From NCBI GenBank assembly GCA_900755005.1, contig CAAEEX010000091.1, forward strand, positions 1 to 21,523: a DNA stretch of 21,523 bases. Reading direction: 5' to 3'. Positions 1-6,616 of this stretch are shown piece after piece. The translations under genes and the position numbers were made by a program. The DNA comes from an uncultured Collinsella sp. (GTDB lineage Bacteria; Actinomycetota; Coriobacteriia; Coriobacteriales; Coriobacteriaceae). The stretch's first letter is position 1, and each line of letters opens with the position of its first letter. A model generated the notes under the pieces. It made no database searches and was not told the DNA's origin. It saw only the letters and a list, made by a program, of their open reading frames with translations.

Positions 1-19
1 TCTCGACTCGACGTTGGCT

Positions 20-349
20 TCACAGCGCTGCAGCGATTGCTTCAGTCACAAACTTATTGAGCGACTCACCCTTCTTTGCCGCTGCCAGTGCCGCCTGTTT
101 GTGAAGCTCGGAACCCGTTCTTACGTTGAACGAGCCCTTAAAAGCCCGCTCGGGTTCCTTGCCCTTTTCGGCGCAAAATTCAAGGTAATCGTCGACGGCG
201 TCGTGGAAACATTGCTCCACTTCTTTGGCCGTGGAACCTTCAAATACGATTGCGTCCCTAATGCCGGCGACCATACCTGTTAGCACATGCTGTTCGGCAT
301 CGAACTCGACCGGGGCGAAATAACCCTTGTATGCCAAAACGTTACTCAT
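20..349 (-). CDS. hicB: HicB-family antitoxin
   Basis: Antitoxin of a type II toxin-antitoxin pair; HicB proteins bind and neutralise HicA and repress their own promoter. The 109-residue product has the partial RNase H-like HicB fold at its N-terminus (YKGYFAPVEFDAE, then GMVAGIRDAIVFEGST and the conserved EVEQCFHDAVDDYLEFCAEKG helix). The C-terminal ~35 residues resemble a ribbon-helix-helix DNA-binding tail (GSFNVRTGSELHKQAALAA, then SLNKFVTEAI). I start at ATG 349, not at the in-frame ATG 364, because GGAGGT at 354-359 sits four bases before ATG 349 and lies inside the longer frame. The start overlaps the end of hicA by 8 bases (ATGAGTAA), which implies translational coupling. The family call is secure; target specificity cannot be seen. 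Confidence 0.93.
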   Translation of the reverse strand: MSNVLAYKGYFAPVEFDAEQHVLTGMVAGIRDAIVFEGSTAKEVEQCFHDAVDDYLEFCAEKGKEPERAFKGSFNVRTGSELHKQAALAAAKKGESLNKFVTEAIAAAL

Positions 350-605
350 GACTACCTCCGACATCTTGCAGAAAGCGAACGATGTTTCGAATGGTTCCCG
401 CTGTCAATTCGTCAGATGGATGAGGTGCGTGCATTACGAACATCCTGCCATCTGATGGCCTGTAGAAGCGAACGCGCGATCCGGATGTCTTGCCTTTGCT
501 GTCCATTTCAAAGCCATACGAAGCCATGACTTTTAAAAAATCCGCATAACGATACGTCGAAGGGCAGCTAAACAGTTGGGCGATGAGTTTATCGGATCGA
601 GTCAT
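342..605 (-). CDS. hicA: HicA-family toxin (mRNA interferase)
   Basis: Small toxin of the HicAB pair; HicA proteins have a double-stranded-RNA-binding-like fold and cleave mRNA when released from HicB. The 87 residues show the HicA layout: an N-terminal helix (DKLIAQLFSCPSTYRYADFLKVMASYGFE), a strand with GSRVRFYRPSDGR at 42-54, then MHAPHPSDEL at 58-67 and a last helix (TIRNIVRFLQDVG). The histidine usual after GS or GN in classical HicA is Arg44 here, while the H-x-x-H pair at 59/62 is kept; GSRVRF forms are, to my knowledge, a recognised HicA sub-branch. Toxin first and antitoxin second is the usual HicAB order. The Shine-Dalgarno is weak (GAGGCGGG before the ATG). The GC content is lower than in the peptidase gene upstream, which fits a mobile accessory module. 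Confidence 0.92.
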   Translation of the reverse strand: MTRSDKLIAQLFSCPSTYRYADFLKVMASYGFEMDSKGKTSGSRVRFYRPSDGRMFVMHAPHPSDELTAGTIRNIVRFLQDVGGSHE

Positions 606-619
606 CCCGCCTCACATTC

Positions 620-640
620 TGCAACTATATTCTAGTTGCA
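620..640. promoter_or_regulatory. inverted-repeat operator candidate in hicAB leader
   Basis: Perfect 8-bp inverted repeat TGCAACTA-N5-TAGTTGCA, 15 bases upstream of the hicA start and downstream of the predicted -10 box. HicB antitoxins with DNA-binding tails bind such palindromes to autoregulate. Assignment to HicB is inference from position. Confidence 0.55.
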
Positions 641-665
641 ATTTCAGTTCGATGCAAGCACCTCT

Positions 666-694
666 ATTATAGAACATGTGTGCGTATAGAACAA
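666..694 (-). promoter_or_regulatory. hicAB promoter
   Basis: On the minus strand a perfect TATAAT (666-671) is preceded by exactly 17 bp and TTGTTC (689-694; only TTG matches the -35 consensus). The predicted transcript start is near 659, about 55 bases before the hicA ATG. The -10 is strong and the -35 half-matched. Confidence 0.65.
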
Positions 695-700
695 GTGTTC
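689..700. promoter_or_regulatory. LexA-box-like palindrome over hicAB -35
   Basis: GAACAAGTGTTC matches the GAAC-N4-GTTC core recognised by LexA in Bacillus and Actinobacteria, with a further G after it at 701. It covers the -35 hexamer of the hicAB promoter, where a repressor would block transcription. A near-copy of the left part (TATAGAACATGTG, 668-680, against TATAGAACAAGTG, 685-697; one mismatch) overlaps the -10. No lexA gene is in the window, so the LexA assignment is inference. Confidence 0.45.
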
Positions 701-705
701 GAACC

Positions 706-742
706 ACCACGAAGGGCGCCTGTGAACTGCGCCCTTCGTGGT
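706..742 (-). terminator. terminator hairpin after the M16 peptidase gene
   Basis: Perfect 14-bp stem (ACCACGAAGGGCGC and its complement) with a 9-base loop, starting 19 bases beyond the peptidase stop codon. On the minus strand the stem is followed by GGTTCG rather than a T run. The better T run (AGTTTT) lies on the plus-strand side, so it may work mainly as a stabilising or plus-strand-reading terminator. Confidence 0.6.
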
Positions 743-760
743 AGTTTTGCTTGCCGTGCC

Positions 761-3700
761 TTAGCCCAGCAGGTCGACTACGTTAAAGCCGGCGTTGCTC
801 TTGGCGATGACGTCTCGGCCGCCAAAGACGCAGGTGGGCGACTCGGCTGCGATGCGCGTCACGTCGGCGCCGAGCGAGCGCAGCTCACCGGGCGTGGCGG
901 CGAGCATCTGGGCGCGACGCTCCTCGCGCGCATGCGAATCGAGCCCGGCCAGGTAGGTCGTGTTGCGGCGCTTGGTGAGCGCATACGGCTTCACCGGCGC
1001 GTCCATGCCGCTCACGCAGCTCACGATAAAGCCCTCAAAGGCGGTCTCGTCGGGCTCAAAGCTGCCAAGCCATGCACCCGCGCGCTTCACGCGCTCAATC
1101 GAAGGATCGATTGCCGGGTCGCGGTAGGTGTAGAACGCCGCCTGACGCTCGCCGGCCGCGCGGAATCCGCAGCCGTACGCGCCGCCCTTCACGCGGATCT
1201 CGTTCCACAGGTAGTCGTAGGAGAGTGCGTTGGCGGCAACCGCCCAGGCGCCCGTCACGTCAATGCCCAAGCGACGCGGGTCGCACGCGCTTGCCGCAAA
1301 GCAGATGTCGCTAGGGATGACAAAAGCCTCGTGGCGGTCGCACGGCGCCGGCACTACGAGCGCGTCGCGGCCGGCACCATCGCCCGCACCCAGCCCCAGG
1401 TCGCCCGCGGCATCCCAGTACGCGTCAAAGTCCTCGTCGCTGCCGGTAAAGCTCGCCATGCAGCCATCGGCCACAAAGATGCGGCCTGCCAGTTCGGTAA
1501 GCTTGGCGCGCAGGTCGTCCAGGCGCTCGTCAAAGTGGTCGAGCAGATCGCGCAGGAACAGGTAGAAGTCCACGCCCGAAAGCTGCTCGCGCACCACGGC
1601 CGAAGGCGAGCTGTAGCTCATCGCGCGACCGAGCGCCGCCGAGTGGCCGTTGTTGATAAAGCCCTGCTCAAGCCCAATGCGAATCTGCGTGAGCACGTCG
1701 CGCACGCGGTCGGCGTCGGCGTCGAGCAATAGCGTGCTCGACCACACCTCGCGCGGCAGACTCGCCAGCGCATCGATCTTCTCGGACAGGGCGCCGGCGC
1801 TCACCAGCAGGTAGGGGCGTACGCCGTCCACTTCGGGCTGCGTCATGACTTCGGTCGTAAAGCTCAAAAAGCCCAGCTTGCCAGCGAGCAAGTTGTCGAG
1901 TTCCTCGGCCGAGTGCTCGCGCGTGGGCAGCTGCTTAAGCAGGCGGCAGAGCAGCGTCACATAGGGCAGGTCCTCAAACGCGACGCAGCTCAGGTCGAAA
2001 TACTGCATGGCGTAGGCCAGGCGGTTGGTAGGGATGTCGTGGCGCAGACAGACGATGGGCGCGGTCGTGTCCACGACCAGCGGTGGTTCGGGGCGCGCCT
2101 CGCCAATGTCGGACACGCGCAGGCGCGGCAGCGTGGCCTTGTCCTCGGGCGTGTCCTCGGCTTCCTGCGCGGCACGCAGCGCGGCCGTGCGCTCGACCAC
2201 GTCGGCCAGCTCGGAATCGGTCATGGCGTCGCGCTTGGCTGCCAGCTCGATGGCCTCGGCACCCTCCGAACCCTCGGCGGCGTCCACCGGCACCAGCTCG
2301 ACGAGCGCCATGTGGTCGTTCTCCAGCACCAGCTCGCGCAGCAGGTCCTCAAAGTAGGTGCCGTCCAGCTCGCTACGCAGCTCCTCGTACACCGGGCCGT
2401 ACTTGAGTGCCAGCGTCGCGGCGTCGTCATCGTAGAGCCAGGTGCTCAGCGCGTCGCACGCAATGGCCACGCCGTCGGCGATGCCGTAGTCGCGCTGGCG
2501 CAGATCGTATTCGTTGCTGCTGATGATGGCTTCCAGGCGCTCGCGCGGAACGCCGTGCTCGCACAGGTCGCGGCAGGCGTCCTGGAACACGCGGCGCAGC
2601 TCGCGCGCCACGCCGGGCTGCGCGTTTTGCAGCATGATGAGCTCGTAGGGCTGCAGGCTCTCGGCCGCGGTGTAGCTCACCACGTTGCCGCCCAGGCCGG
2701 CGGCCAGAATGGTCTTCTTGACCGGCGCCTCGTTGGAGCCCAGCAGCGCCTCGAACAGGATATCCGCCGCGATCGTGCGTTTGCGGTCGAGCGCGCTGCC
2801 CAACACAAGGCCCAGGCCCACCAGGGCGTTCTCGGGTGTAGTGGCCATCTCGACGCGCTTGTACTCGCAGGTCACGGGCGTCTGCACGCCCAGCGGATTG
2901 GGCGCCAGCGTGGACGGGTCCTCGCCGGCGGCAACGGCTGCGTCCATGCGGCGGCTTGCGGCACTCGGCTGCGACAGATAACGCTCGTCCAAAAAGGCCA
3001 GTGCGCGGTCCACGTCCAGGTCGCCGTAGAGCGTGATGTAGGAGTTGGAGGGGTTGTAGTGGCGCGCGTGCGTGTCCAGGAACTGCTCGTAGGTGAGCGC
3101 GGGAATCGCGCGCGGGTCGCCGCCGCTTTCGTGCGCATAGGCGGTGTCGGGATAGAGCGCGGCGTTGACGGCGTCGTCCAGCACGCTCATGGGGTCGGAC
3201 AGCGCACCCTTCATCTCGTTGAACACCACGCCGTTATAGCGCAGCGTGCCCTCGCGCAGGCTGGCGGGGTTGCCGTCGCCCTCGCCCTCGGCGCCCTCTG
3301 GCAGGTCCAGCTCGTAGTGCCAGCCCTCCTGCTCAAAAATGGTGGGCTTGGTGTAGATGGCCGGGTTGAACACCGCGTCCAGGTACACGTCCATCAGGTT
3401 ATACAGATCCTGTTCGTTGGTGGTGGCGACGGGGTAGATGGTCTTGTCGGGGTAGGTCATGGCGTTGAGGAACGTCTGCATGGAGCTCTTGATCAGGTCG
3501 ACAAACGGCTCCTTGACGGGAAACTTGGCCGACCCGCACAGCACCGAGTGCTCAAGAATATGGAACGCGCCGGTGGAATCGGCCGGCGGCGTCTTAAAGC
3601 CAATGGCAAAGGCCTTGTTTTCGTCGTCGCACGCCAGGTACAGCAGGCGAGCGCCCGAGACGGTGTGGCGAAGCACGTAGGCGTCCGAGTCGAGCTCGGG

Positions 3701-3799
3701 TACGGTCTCGCAGCGCTCGACGGCAAAGCCGTGGCGGGTAGTGCCGGGCACCAGCAGTGCGGCGGCAGCGGCGCGCGGGTCGGTTGAGGTGGTGGGCAT
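761..3799 (-). CDS. M16C-family (PreP/Cym1-like) zinc metallopeptidase
   Basis: Large oligopeptide-degrading metallopeptidase of the insulinase/presequence-protease type; cytosolic, since no signal peptide is seen. Of 1012 residues, the inverted zinc motif HILEH is at 80-84 with flanking CGSAKFPVKEPFVDL. The distal zinc-ligand Glu158 lies in FEQEGWHYEL, with the family block LNAMTYPDKTIYPVATTN at 111-128. The middle carries the M16C-associated region. The C-terminal half is the inactive M16-like lobe, with the conserved substrate-clamp stretch GGAYGCGFRAAG and YRDP near residue 920. Family length is about 970-1020, so it is complete. The start is ATG 3799, with AAAGGAGA just upstream; an in-frame extension of 83 residues to 4048 lacks family similarity and crosses the predicted promoter. 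It is monocistronic, with its own promoter (3852-3879) and terminator (706-742). Confidence 0.96.
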   Translation of the reverse strand: MPTTSTDPRAAAAALLVPGTTRHGFAVERCETVPELDSDAYVLRHTVSGARLLYLACDDENKAFAIGFKTPPADSTGAFHILEHSVLCGSAKFPVKEPFVDLIKSSMQTFLNAMTYPDKTIYPVATTNEQDLYNLMDVYLDAVFNPAIYTKPTIFEQEGWHYELDLPEGAEGEGDGNPASLREGTLRYNGVVFNEMKGALSDPMSVLDDAVNAALYPDTAYAHESGGDPRAIPALTYEQFLDTHARHYNPSNSYITLYGDLDVDRALAFLDERYLSQPSAASRRMDAAVAAGEDPSTLAPNPLGVQTPVTCEYKRVEMATTPENALVGLGLVLGSALDRKRTIAADILFEALLGSNEAPVKKTILAAGLGGNVVSYTAAESLQPYELIMLQNAQPGVARELRRVFQDACRDLCEHGVPRERLEAIISSNEYDLRQRDYGIADGVAIACDALSTWLYDDDAATLALKYGPVYEELRSELDGTYFEDLLRELVLENDHMALVELVPVDAAEGSEGAEAIELAAKRDAMTDSELADVVERTAALRAAQEAEDTPEDKATLPRLRVSDIGEARPEPPLVVDTTAPIVCLRHDIPTNRLAYAMQYFDLSCVAFEDLPYVTLLCRLLKQLPTREHSAEELDNLLAGKLGFLSFTTEVMTQPEVDGVRPYLLVSAGALSEKIDALASLPREVWSSTLLLDADADRVRDVLTQIRIGLEQGFINNGHSAALGRAMSYSSPSAVVREQLSGVDFYLFLRDLLDHFDERLDDLRAKLTELAGRIFVADGCMASFTGSDEDFDAYWDAAGDLGLGAGDGAGRDALVVPAPCDRHEAFVIPSDICFAASACDPRRLGIDVTGAWAVAANALSYDYLWNEIRVKGGAYGCGFRAAGERQAAFYTYRDPAIDPSIERVKRAGAWLGSFEPDETAFEGFIVSCVSGMDAPVKPYALTKRRNTTYLAGLDSHAREERRAQMLAATPGELRSLGADVTRIAAESPTCVFGGRDVIAKSNAGFNVVDLLG

Positions 3800-3851
3800 A
3801 TGCAGTCTCCTTTGACGCCCTAGCGGGGGCGAATCGAGTCGAATCCCCGAG

Positions 3852-3879
3852 AGTATACCCATATGGGGCCTTCGACCAA
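3852..3879 (-). promoter_or_regulatory. M16 peptidase promoter with palindromic spacer
   Basis: On the minus strand TTGGTC (3874-3879), a 16-bp spacer and TATACT (3852-3857) give a good sigma-70-type promoter 53 bases upstream of the start codon. The spacer contains the perfect palindrome CCCATATGGG (3858-3867), a possible operator. Confidence 0.6.
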
Positions 3880-3889
3880 TCTGCCGCAC

Positions 3890-4031
3890 GAGCGTGGGTT
3901 TTCGGACAAACGAGCGTGGAAATTCGGACGCCCGCCAAATGAGTGTGGATTTTCGGAGGGAATCTGCCGCAAAAGCCCAAAAACCGTCCAAATATCCACT
4001 CTCGATATCCGACCGTTCATAATCCACGCTC
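3890..4031. repeat. cluster of five GAGYGTGG-TTCGGAC repeats
   Basis: Three 18-bp copies on the plus strand (3890-3907, 3912-3929, 3941-3958) have the consensus GAGYGTGGATTTTCGGAC. They are followed by one minus-strand copy (3986-4003, two mismatches to consensus) and one partial minus-strand copy (about 4019-4031). An 11-bp AATCTGCCGCA also occurs twice (3878-3888 and 3961-3971). The copies face each other, so the region could fold. There is no coding function; this accounts for the first half of the 540-bp gap between the peptidase and the AlbA_2 gene. Confidence 0.7.
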
Positions 4032-4065
4032 ATCCGCCGCCCGCACAACTCTCATATCTCATTCG

Positions 4066-4115
4066 TCTCTAATACGAGAGATAACAGATAGATGAGAGAT
4101 AAATATGAGAGATAA
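4066..4115 (+). repeat. iteron block 1 (GAGAGATAA x3)
   Basis: Three exact GAGAGATAA copies at 4076, 4094 and 4107 (spacings 18 and 13). An inverted TCTCT at 4066-4070 makes a palindrome with the first copy. It lies upstream of the predicted promoter of the AlbA_2 gene. Block 2 repeats the same spacing. Confidence 0.8.
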
Positions 4116-4161
4116 CAATGCTGCAAAGAGACGGGCAACCATGGTATTGTCTCAATATAGA

Positions 4162-4190
4162 TTGTTTTACCAGCAACAACATGTTTAAAT
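4162..4190 (+). promoter_or_regulatory. candidate promoter of the AlbA_2 gene
   Basis: TTGTTT (4162-4167), a 17-bp spacer and TTAAAT (4185-4190) predict a transcript start near 4197. The promoter sits between the two iteron blocks, the usual geometry for repression by bridging. It is the best match in the gap but not a strong one. Confidence 0.45.
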
Positions 4191-4229
4191 GAAACAGATG
4201 ACAGACATCTTATCTTTCATCTCTCACTC

Positions 4230-4280
4230 ATCTCTAATATGAGAGATAACAGAAAGATGAGAGATAATTACGAGAGATAA
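4230..4280 (+). repeat. iteron block 2 (GAGAGATAA x3)
   Basis: Three exact GAGAGATAA copies at 4241, 4259 and 4272, with spacings 18 and 13 identical to block 1 and offset by 165 bp. The inverted arm ATCTCT (4230-4235) pairs with AGAGAT (4242-4247) around AATATG. It covers the predicted 5' leader just after the transcript start, an operator position. Confidence 0.8.
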
Positions 4281-4342
4281 CTGAGAGACGAGGGAAATCT
4301 ATCCGCGGCATTCTTCGCAGAACCGAGCGAAAGGACGTGCAG

Positions 4343-5809
4343 ATGAACGAAAACGAACTGACCGGTCTGCTCGAGTCTTTAAGGCGCATGGGCTCGGACG
4401 ATCTTAACGTCGAGGTCAAGGAGAGCGCCACGACACTTTCCCGCGACGTATGGGAAACGGTCAGCGCTTTCGCAAACACCGCCGGCGGCATCATCGTACT
4501 CGGAGTGAGCGAGCACGCGGGTTTTGTCCCAGTTACAAACTTTGAGACCGAGAAAGTGCTCAACCAATTTGTGTCAGGCATGGGTGATGCGGGCGGTCGA
4601 GGAAAGCTGGCCAATCCGCCTAAATACACGATCGAGCGAGTGGAGCTTCAGGGCGTCATCGTTCTCGTCATTACGATTGAGGAGCTCGATCCGTCGAGCA
4701 AGCCCTGCTATGTCATAGAGCGGGGCGCCCAGGGCGGCAGCTACAAGCGCATCGATGACAAAGATGTGCCGCTTTCATCGACTGAGGTGCTCGCATTGGC
4801 GTCATACGGTCGAGCGACTCCGAGCGATCGCGACGCGGTGGCGGGTGCGGGCGCGGACAATCTCGACGAGACGCTGGTCGACCGTACGATAGATCGGGCT
4901 TTCTCGTTGACGCCCCGGGCAATGCGCGGCGCGCCGGACAAACAAACGAAGCTGGAGCGCCTAAATATCCTTGATTCCCAGGGCAATGTCACCAAGGCTG
5001 GACTCCTAGTTGTGGGCACCTACCCTCAGCAGTTCTATCCCAAGCTCTTCATTGACGTGGCTGTCCATGCGGGAACTCAGAAGGGCATGGCGGGGTCGCT
5101 GAGGTTCATGGACCGCACAATCTGTGAGGGAACGTTGGGCGAGATGATCTCGGATGCCGTCGCAGCCGTCGCCAAGAATTTGCGGCGAACCTCGACCGTC
5201 CAAGGCGTCTCGCGTGTCGACTCGCTTGAGATTCCCGAGGAGGTTCTGCGCGAGGCAATCGCCAACGCCGTAATCCATCGAGAATACGGGGATCGGTTCT
5301 GTGGACAATCGATTGCCGTCGACGTCTTTGATGATCGTGTCGAGGTGACAAATCCTGGCGGCCTTTACGGGGGAAAGACTCGCGAGAACTTGTTTGACGG
5401 CAGCTCCCGATGCCGTAACGCGACGCTTGTGAAGCTCATGTCGATTGTCCCGCTGCCGGATGGCGCAGGTTCGCCGGCTGAGGGCAATGGCTCGGGCATC
5501 CCGATGATGATCGATGCCATGCGCGCGCATGGTCTGGCCGGGCCCCTGTTCTGCCCGGGATTCGATCGGTTCAAGGTCGTACTTTACCGTTCAAAGATCG
5601 AGCCGGTCGATCATGGCGGGGGCTTAATTGTGACGGCACTCAAACACTACGGCGAGCTGGGGACGCGCGAGCTGGCAGAGCACACAGGGCTCACAATTTC
5701 CCAGGTTAGGTCGCGCGTCAACGCGCTCATTGCTCAAGGCGAGCTTGAGCCTACGGCGCCGGCGACGAGCCGCAACCGCAAGTATCGACTGTCGGAGCGC
5801 GTGGGATAG
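4343..5809 (+). CDS. AlbA_2 / GHKL-type putative transcriptional regulator (COG2865-like)
   Basis: Predicted DNA-binding regulator of the Schlafen-AlbA_2 plus HATPase_c_4 architecture, 488 residues. Residues ~12-130 are the AlbA_2 domain (NVEVKESATTLSRDVWETV, then SAFANTAGGIIVLGVSEH). Residues ~295-415 are the GHKL ATPase-like part: N-box REAIANAVIHREYGDR near 303-318, VTNPGGLYGG near 335, and a GNGSGIP glycine loop near 381. Residues ~430-475 form a winged helix-turn-helix (LGTRELAEHTGLTISQVRSRVNALIAQGEL). Start ATG 4343 has AAGGA seven bases before it; the in-frame GTG 4337 is too close to that site. The two iteron blocks directly upstream suggest autoregulation. Biological targets of this family are poorly known. 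Confidence 0.9.
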   Translation: MNENELTGLLESLRRMGSDDLNVEVKESATTLSRDVWETVSAFANTAGGIIVLGVSEHAGFVPVTNFETEKVLNQFVSGMGDAGGRGKLANPPKYTIERVELQGVIVLVITIEELDPSSKPCYVIERGAQGGSYKRIDDKDVPLSSTEVLALASYGRATPSDRDAVAGAGADNLDETLVDRTIDRAFSLTPRAMRGAPDKQTKLERLNILDSQGNVTKAGLLVVGTYPQQFYPKLFIDVAVHAGTQKGMAGSLRFMDRTICEGTLGEMISDAVAAVAKNLRRTSTVQGVSRVDSLEIPEEVLREAIANAVIHREYGDRFCGQSIAVDVFDDRVEVTNPGGLYGGKTRENLFDGSSRCRNATLVKLMSIVPLPDGAGSPAEGNGSGIPMMIDAMRAHGLAGPLFCPGFDRFKVVLYRSKIEPVDHGGGLIVTALKHYGELGTRELAEHTGLTISQVRSRVNALIAQGELEPTAPATSRNRKYRLSERVG

Positions 5810-5818
5810 ATGCGTTAG

Positions 5819-5859
5819 TGGACGAGGCGACCCAATAATCGACCCTCGATTGGCGTCCA
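5819..5859. terminator. hairpin between convergent genes, possible terminator
   Basis: TGGACG (5819-5824) pairs with CGTCCA (5854-5859), and inside it CCAAT pairs with ATTGG. It lies in the 100-bp gap between the convergent AlbA_2 gene and the 163-aa gene. There is no U run on either side, so a terminator role is tentative. Confidence 0.35.
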
Positions 5860-5909
5860 TTAAGGTAAAGCGGTTGTTGCCCAGTCGACGGTGATGCTAA
5901 AGACTCGGC

Positions 5910-6401
5910 TTACGCCGGCATGGCCCCGAACCCGTCTATCAGGAACAGCCTAAGAACCAGCTTGATGACATTTCCCGGTTTGACTTCTGCCGCGTCAAAG
6001 ACGTGGCGCTCGGCGAGCTCGCTGCAGTATGCATAGATGTCGCGGATAAGGTCCGCGCCCGAGAGCGTAAACATGTAGCCTGCGTCCGAAAGCGCATTGG
6101 GCGCGGCAGGCAACTTGGCCATGTGGCAGAACGTTTGCAGGTCGGGCGCCATAACGTTCTGGTAGTCGAGGTGGCCGTTGGCATCCTGCGCGGCAACCTC
6201 CAATTGGCGCACAAAATCCAGCGCCGCCGCTAACACAAAGCTCGGCGTAGGCGCATTGACGTCCTGAGTGGTCGCCACAAGCCTGCCCGCCGCCTGCGTG
6301 ACAAGCCAAGCGACCTCGCGCTGGCAACGCACGGCCTTGCGCGTAACCGGCTTGATGGACGAAGAAGAAACGCTTCCCTTAGGCGGATTCGAAACAGCCA
6401 C
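5910..6401 (-). CDS. hypothetical protein, 163 aa
   Basis: I do not recognise a family. The frame starts at GTG 6401, preceded on the minus strand by GGGAGG at good distance, which supports it as a real gene. The first ~20 residues are Ser/Lys-rich and probably flexible. The rest looks all-helical and soluble (REVAWLVTQAAGRLVATTQ, then FVLAAALDFVRQLEVAAQDA and GADLIRDIYAYCSELAERHV), ending in a hydrophobic segment VIKLVLRLFLIDGFG. There is no signal peptide and no metal or nucleotide motif. It is convergent with the AlbA_2 gene and divergent from the HNH gene, so it is probably transcribed alone. A lineage-restricted protein is likely, but that is inference. Confidence 0.7.
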   Translation of the reverse strand: MAVSNPPKGSVSSSSIKPVTRKAVRCQREVAWLVTQAAGRLVATTQDVNAPTPSFVLAAALDFVRQLEVAAQDANGHLDYQNVMAPDLQTFCHMAKLPAAPNALSDAGYMFTLSGADLIRDIYAYCSELAERHVFDAAEVKPGNVIKLVLRLFLIDGFGAMPA

Positions 6402-6616
6402 AAGAACCTCCCATGAACGACCCGGCCCAACAAGCCCGGATGAAACACGTGCTACATCAGTATACAGGGAAGTGGGGTAGCGGGGTACAAGCGCGCCAGC
6501 GGCAAACCGAGAGCATCAACGATGTGCCGATCGCGGAATGAGATCTCGTAATAATTGACTCTCGGCCATATTATTGAGGGGCATGACTCGCGTTCGTATG
6601 GTTGTAGGTGCTGGCG
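6402..6616. promoter_or_regulatory. divergent intergenic region (163-aa gene / HNH gene)
   Basis: It should hold promoters for both divergent genes. For the minus-strand gene a TATACT -10-like hexamer lies at 6459-6464, about 60 bases before its GTG, but no convincing -35 is correctly spaced. For the plus-strand gene TTGAGG-17-TATGGT just ahead of the ATG is weak. No repeats or RNA structures stand out. Confidence 0.35.

Noticed and set aside
680..3787. Long plus-strand open frames (350 and 624 codons) opposite the M16 peptidase gene.
   Set aside because: They are antisense to a gene with full family motifs. Their products are Arg/Val/Gly/His-rich with no domain pattern, as expected of shadows in GC-rich DNA.
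3800..4048. An 83-codon N-terminal extension of the M16 peptidase.
   Set aside because: It has no family similarity, overlaps the predicted promoter and repeat cluster, and ATG 3799 has a strong ribosome-binding site.
4066..4280. A CRISPR array from the GAGAGATAA copies.
   Set aside because: The repeats are only 9 bp with 4-9 bp gaps, in two symmetric blocks; there are no spacers and no cas genes. Operator iterons fit better.
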